The notes under the pieces were generated by a model. That model did not search any database. It was not told where the DNA came from and was given only the letters and a program-made list of their open reading frames with translations. 64,000 nt of DNA from Auanema rhodensis (Eukaryota > Nematoda > Chromadorea > Rhabditida > Rhabditidae), in the NCBI GenBank assembly GCA_964057225.1, contig OZ059896.1, positions 23,246,501 to 23,310,500 on the forward strand, written 5' to 3'. Of this stretch, positions 1-11,672 are shown one piece after another. Each line of letters starts with the position of its first letter. The stretch's first letter is position 1. Made by a program: the position numbers and the translations under genes.

Positions 1-173
1 ACGTGAAAGATAAAGAGATGCGGTTTTCAAAATTAGATTCCCCATGTCCATATTAGTCTAAAAACAAATTTTTATTGATATTGCTTCATGGTAACCATGA
101 CTTTGAAATTTACGTGAACTTTAATTTATGCTAATTAAATGTACACGTGATGTGCACTTGGTATGTAACTCGC

Positions 174-183
174 TTCACGTGAA
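174..183. other. Perfect 10-bp palindrome TTCACGTGAA at the monomer junction
   Basis: The last three bases of one monomer and the first seven of the next form a perfect palindrome with a CACGTG core. It recurs at nearly every junction. CACGTG is the G-box/E-box core recognised by bHLH and bZIP proteins and is a PmlI site. It is broken in a few copies: acatgaaag at 13961, 15193 and 16953, acgtaaaag copies around 54268-60604, tttacgtg at 10793 and 47052, and acgcgaaag at 47580. Confidence 0.9.
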
Positions 184-235
184 AGATAAAGAGATGCGGT
201 TTTCAAAATTAGATTCCCCATGTCCATATTAGTCT

Positions 236-249
236 AAAAACAAATTTTT
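236..249. other. A/T-tract segment (potential DNA bend)
   Basis: Monomer positions 60-64 are five A residues and 66-73 are AAATTTTT, separated by one C. Another pair, TTTT-C-AAAA, lies at 24-32. A-tracts of this kind bend DNA and are common in satellites. In the 'caatatttt' monomers (24697, 31913, 34201, 35961) the tract is interrupted by a 68-69 AT swap. Confidence 0.7.
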
Positions 250-261
250 ATTGATATTGGT

Positions 262-276
262 TCATGGTAACCATGA
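262..276. other. Dyad tcatgg-taa-ccatga with GGTAACC core
   Basis: Monomer positions 86-100 form a 6-bp inverted repeat with a 3-base loop; the centre is a BstEII site (GGTNACC), so BstEII should cut almost once per monomer. The outermost pair needs T86 and A100. It is lost in type b (T100) and in subtype G (G86), leaving a 5-bp arm. The main array polymorphisms therefore cluster on and beside this dyad. Confidence 0.85.
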
Positions 277-295
277 CTTTGAAATTTACGTGAAC

Positions 296-315
296 TTTAA
301 TTTATGCTAATTAAA
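296..315. other. Dyad TTTAATT-tatgct-AATTAAA
   Basis: Monomer positions 120-126 and 133-139 are a perfect 7-bp inverted repeat around a 6-base loop. It is kept in almost every copy. G134 variants (gctgattaa, at 4809, 6217, 9209, 15721 and 17481) break one pair. Short dyads of this kind are reported as enriched in centromeric satellites lacking CENP-B boxes; a role here is inference. Confidence 0.82.
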
Positions 316-319
316 TGTA

Positions 320-333
320 CACGTGATGTGCAC
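320..333. other. Second CACGTG box followed by GTGCAC
   Basis: Monomer positions 144-149 are CACGTG and 152-157 are GTGCAC (ApaLI). Read on the minus strand, positions 144-151 are ATCACGTG, which fits the yeast centromere element CDEI consensus RTCACRTG. L monomers (T147, A154) lose both motifs. T156 (gtgctc) and T154 (gttcac) copies lose only GTGCAC. The fit is an observation, not evidence of function. Confidence 0.85.
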
Positions 334-352
334 TTGGTATGTAACTCGCTTC

Positions 353-1760
353 ACGTGAAAGATAAAGAGATGCGGTTTTCAAAATTAGATTCCCCATGTC
401 CATATTAGTCTAAAAACAAATTTTTATTGATATTGGTGCATGGTAACCATGACTTTGAAATTTACGTGAACTTTAATTTATGCTAATTAAATGTACACTT
501 GATGTACACTTGGTATGTAACTCGGTTCACGTGAAAGATAAAGAGATGCGGTTTTCAAAATTAGATTCCCCATGTCCATATTAGTCTAAAAACAAATTTT
601 TATTGATATTGCTTCATGGTAACCATGACTTTGAAATTTACGTGAACTTTAATTTATGCTAATTAAATGTACACGTGATGTGCACTTGGTATGTAACTCG
701 CTTCACGTGAAAGATAAAGAGATGCGGTTTTCAAAATTAGATTCCCCATGTCCATATTAGTCTAAAAACAAATTTTTATTGATATTGGTTCATGGTAACC
801 ATGACTTTGAAATTTACGTGAACTTTAATTTATGCTAATTAAATGTACACGTGATGTGCACTTGGTATGTAACTCGCTTCACGTGAAAGATAAAGAGATG
901 CGGTTTTCAAAATTAGATTCCCCATGTCCATATTAGTCTAAAAACAAATTTTTATTGATATTGGTGCATGGTAACCATGACTTTGAAATTTACGTGAACT
1001 TTAATTTATGCTAATTAAATGTACACGTGATGTGCACTTGGTATGTAACTCGCTTCACGTGAAAGATAAAGAGATGCGGTTTTCAAAATTAGATTCCCCA
1101 TGTCCATATTAGTCTAAAAACAAATTTTTATTGATATTGGTGCATGGTAACCATGACTTTGAAATTTACGTGAACTTTAATTTATGCTAATTAAATGTAC
1201 ACGTGATGTGCACTTGGTATGTAACTCGCTTCACGTGAAAGATAAAGAGATGCGGTTTTCAAAATTAGATTCCCCATGTCCATATTAGTCTAAAAACAAA
1301 TTTTTATTGATATTGGTGCATGGTAACCATGACTTTGAAATTTACGTGAACTTTAATTTATGCTAATTAAATGTACACTTGATGTACACTTGGTATGTAA
1401 CTCGCTTCACGTGAAAGATAAAGAGATGCGGTTTTCAAAATTAGATTCCCCATGTCCATATTAGTCTAAAAACAAATTTTTATTGATATTGGTGCATGGT
1501 AACCTTGACTTTGAAATTTACGTGAACTTTAATTTATGCTAATTAAATGTACACGTGATGTGCACTTGGTATGTAACTCGCTTCACGTGAAAGATAAAGA
1601 GATGCGGTTTTCAAAATTAGATTCCCCATGTCCATATTAGTCTAAAAACAAATTTTTATTGATATTGCTTCATGGTAACCATGACTTTGAAATTTACGTG
1701 AACTTTAATTTATGCTAATTAAATGTACACGTGATGTGCACTTGGTATGTAACTCGCTTC
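353..1760 (+). repeat. 8-monomer block, copy 1 (M2-M9)
   Basis: The order is G-L with G173 (ctcggttc), C, T, G, G, G-L, Gt, C. It is repeated immediately downstream at 1761-3224 in the same order, with the rare G173 change in the first monomer of both copies. The period is 1408 bp (8 x 176). A tandem duplication is the simplest reading. Confidence 0.85.
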
Positions 1761-2640
1761 ACGTGAAAGATAAAGAGATGCGGTTTTCAAAATTAGATTC
1801 CCCATGCCCATATTAGTCTAAAAACAAATTTTTATTGATATTGGTGCATGGTAACCATGACTTTGAAATTTACGTGAACTTTAATTTATGCTAATTAAAT
1901 GTACACTTGATGTACACTTGGTATGTAACTCGGTTCACGTGAAAGATAAAGAGATGCGGTTTTCAAAATTAGATTCCCCATGTCCATATTAGTCTAAAAA
2001 CAAATTTTTATTGATATTGCTTCATGGTAACCATGACTTTGAAATTTACGTGAACTTTAATTTATGCTAATTAAATGTACACGTGATGTGCACTTGGTAT
2101 GTAACTCGCTTCACGTGAAAGATAAAGAGATGCGGTTTTCAAAATTAGATTCCCCATGTCCATATTAGTCTAAAAACAAATTTTTATTGATATTGGTTCA
2201 TGGTAACCATGACTTTGAAATTTACGTGAACTTTAATTTATGCTAATTAAATGTACACGTGATGTGCACTTGGTATGTAACTCGCTTCACGTGAAAGATA
2301 AAGAGATGCGGTTTTCAAAATTAGATTCCCCATGTCCATATTAGTCTAAAAACAAATTTTTATTGATATTGGTGCATGGTAACCATGACTTTGAAATTTA
2401 CGTGAACTTTAATTTATGCTAATTAAATGTACACGTGATGTGCACTTGGTATGTAACTCGCTTCACGTGAAAGATAAAGAGATGCGGTTTTCAAAATTAG
2501 ATTCCCCATGTCCATATTAGTCTAAAAACAAATTTTTATTGATATTGGTGCATGGTAACCATGACTTTGAAATTTACGTGAACTTTAATTTATGCTAATT
2601 AAATGTACACGTGATGTGCACTTGGTATGTAACTCGCTTC

Positions 2641-2872
2641 ACGTGAAAGATAAAGAGATGCGGTTTTCAAAATTAGATTCCCCATGTCCATATTAGTCTA
2701 AAAACAAATTTTTATTGATATTGGTGCATGGTAACCATGACTTTGAAATTTACGTGACCGCATCTCTTTATCTTTCACGTGAAGCGAGTTACATACCAAG
2801 TGCACATCACGTGTACATTTAATTAGCATAAATTAATTACACTTGATGTACACTTGGTATGTAACTCGCTTC
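2641..2872 (+). repeat. Rearranged 232-bp monomer (M15)
   Basis: Direct sequence runs from monomer position 1 to 117 (bases 2641-2757). It is followed by 79 inverted bases (2758-2836) and one filler T (2837). Direct sequence resumes at monomer position 142 (base 2838) and runs to 176. Positions 118-141 (24 bases) are missing. The net gain of 56 bases resets the repeat phase for everything downstream. The resumed right part is L type. Confidence 0.93.
2758..2836 (-). repeat. 79-bp inverted satellite segment
   Basis: The reverse complement equals monomer positions 121-176 plus 1-23 of the next copy, with no mismatch. It carries G147 and G154, unlike the L-type host, so it was copied from another junction rather than flipped in place. 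The immediately upstream M14/M15 junction (2585-2663) is an exact match, giving a perfect 79-bp inverted repeat with a 94-base spacer. The left junction shares one base of microhomology (A2757). This is the only inverted satellite segment I found in the window. Confidence 0.93.
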
Positions 2873-3752
2873 ACGTGAAAGATAAAGAGATGCGGTTTTC
2901 AAAATTAGATTCCCCATGTCCATATTAGTCTAAAAACAAATTTTTATTGATATTGGTGCATGGTAACCTTGACTTTGAAATTTACGTGAACTTTAATTTA
3001 TGCTAATTAAATGTACACGTGATGTGCACTTGGTATGTAACTCGCTTCACGTGAAAGATAAAGAGATGCGGTTTTCAAAATTAGATTCCCCATGTCCATA
3101 TTAGTCTAAAAACAAATTTTTATTGATATTGCTTCATGGTAACCATGACTTTGAAATTTACGTGAACTTTAATTTATGCTAATTAAATGTACACGTGATG
3201 TGCACTTGGTATGTAACTCGCTTCACGTGAAAGATAAAGAGATGCGGTTTTCAAAATTAGATTCCCCATGTCCATATTAGTCTAAAAACAAATTTTTATT
3301 GATATTGCTTCATGGTAACCATGACTTTGAAATTTACGTGAACTTTAATTTATGCTAATTAAATGTACACGTGATGTGCACTTGGTATGTAACTCGCTTC
3401 ACGTGAAAGATAAAGAGATGCGGTTTTCAAAATTAGATTCCCCATGTCCATATTAGTCTAAAAACAAATTTTTATTGATATTGGTTCATGGTAACCATGA
3501 CTTTGAAATTTACGTGAACTTTAATTTATGCTAATTAAATGTACACGTGATGTGCACTTGGTATGTAACTCGCTTCACGTGAAAGATTAAGAGATGCGGT
3601 TTTCGAAATTAGATTCCCCATGTCCATATTAGTCTAAAAACAAATTTTTATTGATATTGGTGCATGGTAACCATGACTTTGAAATTTACGTGAACTTTAA
3701 TTTATGCTAATTAAATGTACACGTGATGTGCACTTGGTATGTAACTCGCTTC

Positions 3753-4984
3753 ACGTGAAAGATAAAGAGATGCGGTTTTCAAAATTAGATTCCCCATGTC
3801 CATATTAGTCTAAAAACAAATTTTTATTGATATTGGTGCATGGTAACCATGACTTTGAAATTTACGTGAACTTTAATTTATGCTAATTAAATGTACACGT
3901 GATGTGCACTTGGTAAGTAACTCGCTTCACGTGAAAGATAAAGAGATGCGGTTTTCAAAATTAGATTCCCCATGTCCATATTAGTCTAAAAACAAATTTT
4001 TATTGATATTGCTTCATGGTAACCATGACTTTGAAATTTACGTGAACTTTAATTTATGCTAATTAAATGTACACGTGATGTGCACTTGGTATGTAACTCG
4101 CTTCACGTGAAAGATAAAGAGATGCGGTTTTAAAAATTAGATTCCCCATGTCCATATTAGTCTAAAAACAAATTGTTATTGATATTGGTGCATGGTAACC
4201 ATGACTTTGAAATTTACGTGAACTTTAATTTATGCTAATTAAATGTACACTTGATGTACACTTGGTATCTAACTCGCTTCACGTGAAAGATAAAGAGATG
4301 CGGTTTTCAAAATTAGATTCCCCATGTCCATATTAGTCTAAAAACAAATTTTTATTGATATTGGTGCATGGTAACCTTGACTTTGAAATTTACGTGAACT
4401 TTAATTTATGCTAATTAAATGTACACGTGATGTGCACTTGGTATGTAACTCGCTTCACGTGAAAGATAAAGAGATGCGGTTTTCAAAATTAGATTCCCCA
4501 TGTCCATATTAGTCTAAAAACAAATTTTTATTGATATTGGTGCATGGTAACCATGACTTTGAAATTAACGTGAACTTTAATTTATGCTAATTAAATGTAC
4601 ACGTGATGTACACTTGGTATGTAACTTGCTTCACGTGAAAGATAAAGAGATGCGGTTTTCAAAATTCGATTCCCCATGTCCATATTAGTCTAAAAACAAA
4701 TTTTTATTGATATTGGTTCATGGTAACCATGACTTTGAAATTTACGTGAACTTTAATTTATGCTAATTAAATGTACACGTGATGTGCACTTGGTATATAA
4801 CTCGCTTCACGTGAAAGATAAAGAGATGCGGTTTTCAAAATTAGATTCCCCATGTCCATATTAGTCTAAAAACAAATTTTTATTGATATTGCTTCATGGT
4901 AACCATGACTTTGAAATTTACGTGAACTTTAATTTATGCTGATTAAATGTACACGTGATGTGCACTTGGTATGTAACTCGCTTC
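3753..4984 (+). repeat. 7-monomer word, copy 1 of a block repeated 4400 bp away (M21-M27)
   Basis: The order is G with A164 (ggtaagtaac), C, G-L with tatctaac, Gt, G with A111 (gaaattaacg) and A154, T with C35 (attcgattcc) and tatataac, C with G134 (gctgatt). The same rare changes recur in the same order at 8153-9384, exactly 25 monomers downstream. M23 has private changes at 28 (ttttaaaaatt) and in the T-tract (aaattgttatt). Confidence 0.85.
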
Positions 4985-5160
4985 ACGTGAAAGATAAAGA
5001 GATGCGGCTTTCAAAATTAGATTCCCCATGTCCATATTAGTCTAAAAACAAATTTTTATTGATATTGGTTCATGGTAACCATGACTTTGAAATTTACGTG
5101 AACTTTAATTTATGCTAATTAAATGTACACGTGATGTGCACTTGGTATGTAACTCGCTTC
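4457..5160 (+). repeat. 4-monomer word, copy 1 (M25-M28)
   Basis: The series is G with A111, T with C35, C with G134, and T with C25 (gcggctttc). It recurs at 5865-6568, eight monomers (1408 bp) downstream. C25 appears only in these two copies, so they are closer to each other than to the related series at 8857. Confidence 0.83.
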
Positions 5161-5864
5161 ACGTGAAAGATAAAGAGATGCGGTTTTCAAAATTAGATTC
5201 CCCATGTCCATATTAGTCTAAAAACAAATTTTTATTGATATTGGTGCATGGTAACCATGACTTTGAAATTTACGTGAACTTTAATTTATGCTAATTAAAT
5301 GTACACTTGATGTACACTTGGTATGTAACTCGCTTCACGTGAAAGATAAAGAGATGCGGTTTTCAAAATTAGATTCCCCATGTCCATATTAGTCTAAAAA
5401 CAAATTTTTATTGATATTGGTGCATGGTAACCTTGACTTTGAAATTTACGTGAACTTTAATTTATGCTAATTAAATGTACACGTGATGTGCACTTGGTAT
5501 GTAACTCGCTTCACGTGAAAGATAAAGAGATGCGGTTTTCAAAATTAGATTCCCCATGTCCATATTAGTCTAAAAACAAATTTTTATTGATATTGCTTCA
5601 TGGTAACCATGACTTTGAAATTTACGTGAACTTTAATTTATGCTAATTAAATGTACACGTGATGTGCACTTGGTATGTAACTCGCTTCACGTGAAAGATA
5701 AAGAGATGCGGTTTTCAAAATTAGATTCCCCATGTCCATATTAGTCTAAAAACAAATTTTTATTGATATTGCTTCATGGTAACCATGACTTTGAAATTTA
5801 CGTGAACTTTAATTTATGCTAATTAAATGTACACGTGATGTGCACTTGGTATGTAACTCGCTTC

Positions 5865-6568
5865 ACGTGAAAGATAAAGAGATGCGGTTTTCAAAATTAG
5901 ATTCCCCATGTCCATATTAGTCTAAAAACAAATTTTTATTGATATTGGTGCATGGTAACCATGACTTTGAAATTAACGTGAACTTTAATTTATGCTAATT
6001 AAATGTACACGTGATGTACACTTGGTATGTAACTTGCTTCACGTGAAAGATAAAGAGATGCGGTTTTCAAAATTCGATTCCCCATGTCCATATTAGTCTA
6101 AAAACAAATTTTTATTGATATTGGTTCATGGTAACCATGACTTTGAAATTTACGTGAACTTTAATTTATGCTAATTAAATGTACACGTGATGTGCACTTG
6201 GTATATAACTCGCTTCACGTGAAAGATAAAGAGATGCGGTTTTCAAAATTAGATTCCCCATGTCCATATTAGTCTAAAAACAAATTTTTATTGATATTGC
6301 TTCATGGTAACCATGACTTTGAAATTTACGTGAACTTTAATTTATGCTGATTAAATGTACACGTGATGTGCACTTGGTATGTAACTCGCTTCACGTGAAA
6401 GATAAAGAGATGCGGCTTTCAAAATTAGATTCCCCATGTCCATATTAGTCTAAAAACAAATTTTTATTGATATTGGTTCATGGTAACCATGACTTTGAAA
6501 TTTACGTGAACTTTAATTTATGCTAATTAAATGTACACGTGATGTGCACTTGGTATGTAACTCGCTTC
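5865..6568 (+). repeat. 4-monomer word, copy 2 (M33-M36)
   Basis: Same four variant monomers as 4457-5160, including gcggctttc in the fourth. The intervening monomers (M29-M32: G-L, Gt, C, C) repeat the order of M15-M18 without the inverted insertion. Confidence 0.83.
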
Positions 6569-7624
6569 ACGTGAAAGATAAAGAGATGCGGTTTTCAAAA
6601 TTAGATTCCCCATGTCCATATTAGTCTAAAAACAAATTTTTATTGATATTGGTGCATGGTAACCATGACTTTGAAATTTACGTGAACTTTAATTTATGCT
6701 AATTAAATGTACACGTGATGTGCACTTGGTATGTAACTCGCTTCACGTGAAAGATAAAGAGATGCGGTTTTCAAAATTAGATTCCCCATGTCCATATTAG
6801 TCTAAAAACAAATTTTTATTGATATTGGTTAATGGTAACCATGACTTTGAAATTTACGTGAACTTTAATTTATGCTAATTAAATGTACACGTGATGTGCA
6901 CTTGGTATGTAACTCGCTTCACGTGAAAGATAAAGAGATGCGGTTTTCAAAATTAGATTCCCCATGTCCATATTAGTCTAAAAACAAATTTTTATTGATA
7001 TTGCTTCATGGTAACCATGACTTTGAAATTTACGTGAACTTTAATTTATGCTAATTAAATGTACACGTGATGTGCACTTGGTATGTAACTCGCTTCACGT
7101 GAAAGATAAAGAGATGCGGTTTTCAAAATTAGATTCCCCATGTCCATATTAGTCTAAAAACAAATTTTTATTGATATTGGTGCATGGTAACCATGACTTT
7201 GAAATTTACGTGAACTTTAATTTATGCTAATTAAATGTACACGTGATGTGCACTTGGTATGTAACTCGCTTCACGTGAAAGATAAAGAGATGCGGTTTTC
7301 AAAATTAGATTCCCCATGTCCATATTAGTCTAAAAACAAATTTTTATTGATATTGGTTAATGGTAACCATGACTTTGAAATTTACGTGAACTTTAATTTA
7401 TGCTAATTAAATGTACACGTGATGTGCACTTGGTATGTAACTCGCTTCACGTGAAAGATAAAGAGATGCGGTTTTCAAAATTAGATTCCCCATGTCCATA
7501 TTAGTCTAAAAACAAATTTTTATTGATATTGCTTCATGGTAACCATGACTTTGAAATTTACGTGAACTTTAATTTATGCTAATTAAATGTACACGTGATG
7601 TGCACTTGGTATGTAACTCGCTTC
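6569..7624 (+). repeat. Tandem 3-mer G-A-C, two copies
   Basis: 6569-7096 and 7097-7624 each contain a G monomer, an A monomer (ggttaatgg) and a C monomer. The 528-bp period is three monomers. The G-A-C word also occurs at 9561, 16073 and 17833. Confidence 0.78.
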
Positions 7625-8152
7625 ACGTGAAAGATAAAGAGATGCGGTTTTCAAAATTAGATTCCCCATGTCCATATTAGTCTAAAAACAAATTTTTATT
7701 GATATTGGTTCATGGTAACCATGACTTTGAAATTTACGTGAACTTTAATTTATGCTAATTAAATGTACACGTGATGTGCACTTGGTATGTAACTCGCTTC
7801 ACGTGAAAGATAAAGAGATGCGGTTTTCAAAATTAGATTCCCCATGTCCATATTAGTCTAAAAACAAATTTTTATTGATATTGGTGCATGGTAACAATGA
7901 CTTTGAAATTTACGTGAACTTTAATTTATGCTAATTAAATGTACACGTGATGTGCACTTGGTATGTAACGCGCTTCACGTGAAAGATAAAGAGATGCGGT
8001 TTTCAAAATTAAATTCCCCATGTCCATATTAGTCTAAAAACAAATTTTTATTGATATTGGTGCATGGTAACCATGACTTTGAAATTTACGTGAACTTTAA
8101 TTTATGCTAATTAAATGTACACTTGATGTACACTTGGTATGTAACTCGCTTC
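7097..8152 (+). repeat. 6-monomer word G-A-C-T-G-G(L), first occurrence (M40-M45)
   Basis: The last monomer carries A36 (attaaattcc) with L. The same series lies at 9561-10616 (14 monomers on) and 17833-18888 (61 monomers on). M44 has private gtaacaatga and gtaacgcgc changes. Confidence 0.8.
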
Positions 8153-9384
8153 ACGTGAAAGATAAAGAGATGCGGTTTTCAAAATTAGATTCCCCATGTC
8201 CATATTAGTCTAAAAACAAATTTTTATTGATATTGGTGCATGGTAACCATGACTTTGAAATTTACGTGAACTTTAATTTATGCTAATTAAATGTACACGT
8301 GATGTGCACTTGGTAAGTAACTCGCTTCACGTGAAAGATAAAGAGATGCGGTTTTCAAAATTAGATTCCCCATGTCCATATTAGTCTAAAAACAAATTTT
8401 TATTGATATTGCTTCATGGTAACCATGACTTTGAAATTTACGTGAACTTTAATTTATGCTAATTAAATGTACACGTGATGTGCACTTGGTATGTAACTCG
8501 CTTCACGTGAAAGATAAAGAGATGCGGTTTTCAAAATTAGATTCCCCATGTCCATATTAGTCTAAAAACAAATTTTTATTGATATTGGTGCATGGTAACC
8601 ATGACTTTGAAATTTACGTGAACTTTAATTTATGCTAATTAAATGTACACTTGATGTACACTTGGTATCTAACTCGCTTCACGTGAAAGATAAAGAGATG
8701 CGGTTTTCAAAATTAGATTCCCCATGTCCATATTAGTCTAAAAACAAATTTTTATTGATATTGGTGCATGGTAACCTTGACTTTGAAATTTACGTGAACT
8801 TTAATTTATGCTAATTAAATGTACACGTGATGTGCACTTGGTATGTAACTTGCTTCACGTGAAAGATAAAGAGATGCGGTTTTCAAAATTAGATTCCCCA
8901 TGTCCATATTAGTCTAAAAACAAATTTTTATTGATATTGGTGCATGGTAACCATGACTTTGAAATTAACGTGAACTTTAATTTATGCTAATTAAATGTAC
9001 ACGTGATGTACACTTGGTATGTAACTTGCTTCACGTGAAAGATAAAGAGATGCGGTTTTCAAAATTCGATTCCCCATGTCCATATTAGTCTAAAAACAAA
9101 TTTTTATTGATATTGGTTCATGGTAACCATGACTTTGAAATTTACGTGAACTTTAATTTATGCTAATTAAATGTACACGTGATGTGCACTTGGTATATAA
9201 CTCGCTTCACGTGAAAGATAAAGAGATGCGGTTTTCAAAATTAGATTCCCCATGTCCATATTAGTCTAAAAACAAATTTTTATTGATATTGCTTCATGGT
9301 AACCATGACTTTGAAATTTACGTGAACTTTAATTTATGCTGATTAAATGTACACGTGATGTGCACTTGGTATGTAACTCGCTTC
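8153..9384 (+). repeat. 7-monomer word, copy 2 (M46-M52)
   Basis: Repeats the variant series of 3753-4984 in order (A164, C84, L with tatctaac, Gt, A111, C35 with tatataac, G134). Copy-specific changes are few, for example aacttgc at the end of the Gt monomer at 8681. Seven shared rare markers make independent origin very unlikely. Confidence 0.85.
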
Positions 9385-11496
9385 ACGTGAAAGATAAAGA
9401 GATGCGGTTTTCAAAATTAGATTCCCCATGTCCATATTAGTCTAAAAACAAATTTTTATTGATATTGGTTCATGGTAACCATGACTTTGAAATTTACGTG
9501 AACTTTAATTTATGCTAATTAAATGTACACGTGATGTGCACTTGGTATGTAACTCGCTTCACGTGAAAGATAAAGAGATGCGGTTTTCAAAATTAGATTC
9601 CCCATGTCCATATTAGTCTAAAAACAAATTTTTATTGATATTGGTGCATGGTAACCATGACTTTGAAATTTACGTGAACTTTAATTTATGCTAATTAAAT
9701 GTACACGTGATGTGCACTTGGTATGTAACTCGCTTCACGTGAAAGATAAAGAGATGCGGTTTTCAAAATTAGATTCCCCATGTCCATATTAGTCTAAAAA
9801 CAAATTTTTATTGATATTGGTTAATGGTAACCATGACTTTGAAATTTACGTGAACTTTAATTTATGCTAATTAAATGTACACGTGATGTGCACTTGGTAT
9901 GTAACTCGCTTCACGTGAAAGATAAAGAGATGCGGTTTTCAAAATTAGATTCCCCATGTCCATATTAGTCTAAAAACAAATTTTTATTGATATTGCTTCA
10001 TGGTAACCATGACTTTGAAATTTACGTGAACTTTAATTTATGCTAATTAAATGTACACGTGATGTGCACTTGGTATGTAACTCGCTTCACGTGAAAGATA
10101 AAGAGATGCGGTTTTCAAAATTAGATTCCCCATGTCCATATTAGTCTAAAAACAAATTTTTATTGATATTGGTTCATGGTAACCATGACTTTGAAATTTA
10201 CGTGAACTTTAATTTATGCTAATTAAATGTACACGTGATGTGCACTTGGTATGTAACTCGCTTCACGTGAAAGATAAAGAGATGCGGTTTTCAAAATTAG
10301 ATTCCCCATGTCCATATTAGTCTAAAAACAAATTTTTATTGATATTGGTGCATGGTAACCATGACTTTGAAATTTACGTGAACTTTAATTTATGCTAATT
10401 AAATGTACACGTGATGTGCACTTGGTATGTAACTCGCTTCACGTGAAAGATAAAGAGATGCGGTTTTCAAAATTAAATTCCCCATGTCCATATTAGTCTA
10501 AAAACAAATTTTTATTGATATTGGTGCATGGTAACCATGACTTTGAAATTTACGTGAACTTTAATTTATGCTAATTAAATGTACACTTGATGTACACTTG
10601 GTATGTAACTCGCTTCACGTGAAAGATAAAGAGATGCGGTTTTCAAAATTAGATTCCCCATGTCCATATTAGTCTAAAAACAAATTTTTATTGATATTGG
10701 TGCATGGTACCCTTGACTTTGAAATTTACGTGAACTTTAATTTATGCTAATTAAATGTACACGTGATGTGCACTTGGTATGTAACTCGCTTTACGTGAAA
10801 GATAAAGAGATGCGGTTTTCAAAATTAGATTCCCCATGTCCATATTAGTCTAAAAACAAATTTTTATTGATATTGGTGCATGGTAACCATGACTTTGAAT
10901 TTTACGTGAACTTTAATTTATGCTAATTAAATGTACACGTGATGTGCACTTGGTATGGAACTCGCTTCACGTGAAAGATAAAGAGATGCGGTTTTCAAAA
11001 TTAGATTCCCCATGTCCATATTAGTCTAAAAACAAATTTTTATTGATATTGGTTCATGGTAACCATGACTTTGAAATTTACGTGAACTTTAATTTATGCT
11101 AATTAAATGTACACGTGATGTGCACTTGGTATGTAACTCGCTTCACGTGAAAGATAAAGAGATGCGGTTTTCAAAATTAGATTCCCCATGTCCATATTAG
11201 TCTAAAAACAAATTTTTATTGATATTGCTTCATGGTAACCATGACTTTGAAATTTACGTGAACTTTAATTTATGCTAATTAAATGTACACGTGATGTGCA
11301 CTTGGTATGTAACTCGCTTCACGTGAAAGATAAAGAGATGCGGTTTTCAAAATTAGATTCCCCATGTCCATATTAGTCTAAAAACAAATTTTTATTGATA
11401 TTGGTTCATGGTAACCATGACTTTGAAATTTACGTGAACTTTAATTTATGCTAATTAAATGTACACGTGATGTGCACTTGGTATGTAACTCGCTTC
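8505..11496 (+). repeat. 17-monomer block, copy 1 (M48-M64)
   Basis: The series is G-L, Gt, G(A111), T, C(G134), T, G, A, C, T, G, G-L(A36), Gt, G with gaattttacg and ggtatggaac, T, C, T. The whole order recurs at 16777-19768, 47 monomers (8272 bp) downstream. M60 has private tacccttgac and gctttacgtg changes. This is one of the longest shared blocks in domain I. Confidence 0.82.
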
Positions 11497-11672
11497 ACGT
11501 GAAAGATAAAGAGATGCGGTTTTCAAAATTAGATTCCCCATGTCCATATTAGTCTAAAAACAAATTTTTATTGATATTGGTGCATGGTAACCATGACTTT
11601 GAAATTTACGTGAACTTTAATTTATGCTAATTAAATGTACACTTGATGTACACTTGGTATGTAACTCGCTTC

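Larger units (their letters stand above)
177..352 (+). repeat. Reference monomer, type a, subtype T (M1)
   Basis: This copy equals the type-a consensus and is a convenient reference. It is 176 bp with 56 G or C bases. It holds a palindromic CACGTG at its left junction, A/T tracts at monomer positions 24-34 and 60-73, a GGTAACC core inside a small dyad at 86-100, a second dyad at 120-139, a second CACGTG at 144-149 and GTGCAC at 152-157. Diagnostic sites are G77, G84, T86, C87, A97, A100, A118, G147, G154 and A156. It has no CENP-B box match (nTTCGnnnnAnnCGGGn). Confidence 0.95.
1761..3224 (+). repeat. 8-monomer block, copy 2, carrying the inverted insertion (M10-M17)
   Basis: Same subtype order as 353-1760. 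It is 1464 bp instead of 1408 because M15 contains an 80-base segment in place of 24 bases. The matching monomer of copy 1 (M7, 1233) is intact, so the insertion most simply arose after the duplication. M10 also has a private C47 (catgccca). Confidence 0.85.

Noticed and set aside
296-315. Octamer/POU or homeodomain promoter element (tatgctaattaa)
   Set aside because: The match is to short A+T-rich motifs expected by chance at this composition, with no transcription unit nearby.
2758-2836. Mobile element insertion at the phase shift
   Set aside because: The inserted bases are entirely satellite sequence in reverse orientation; there are no terminal repeats, target-site duplication or foreign sequence.
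4633-4808. CENP-B box
   Set aside because: A few C35 copies contain attcgattcc, but the required nTTCGnnnnAnnCGGGn pattern is not present in these or in the consensus.
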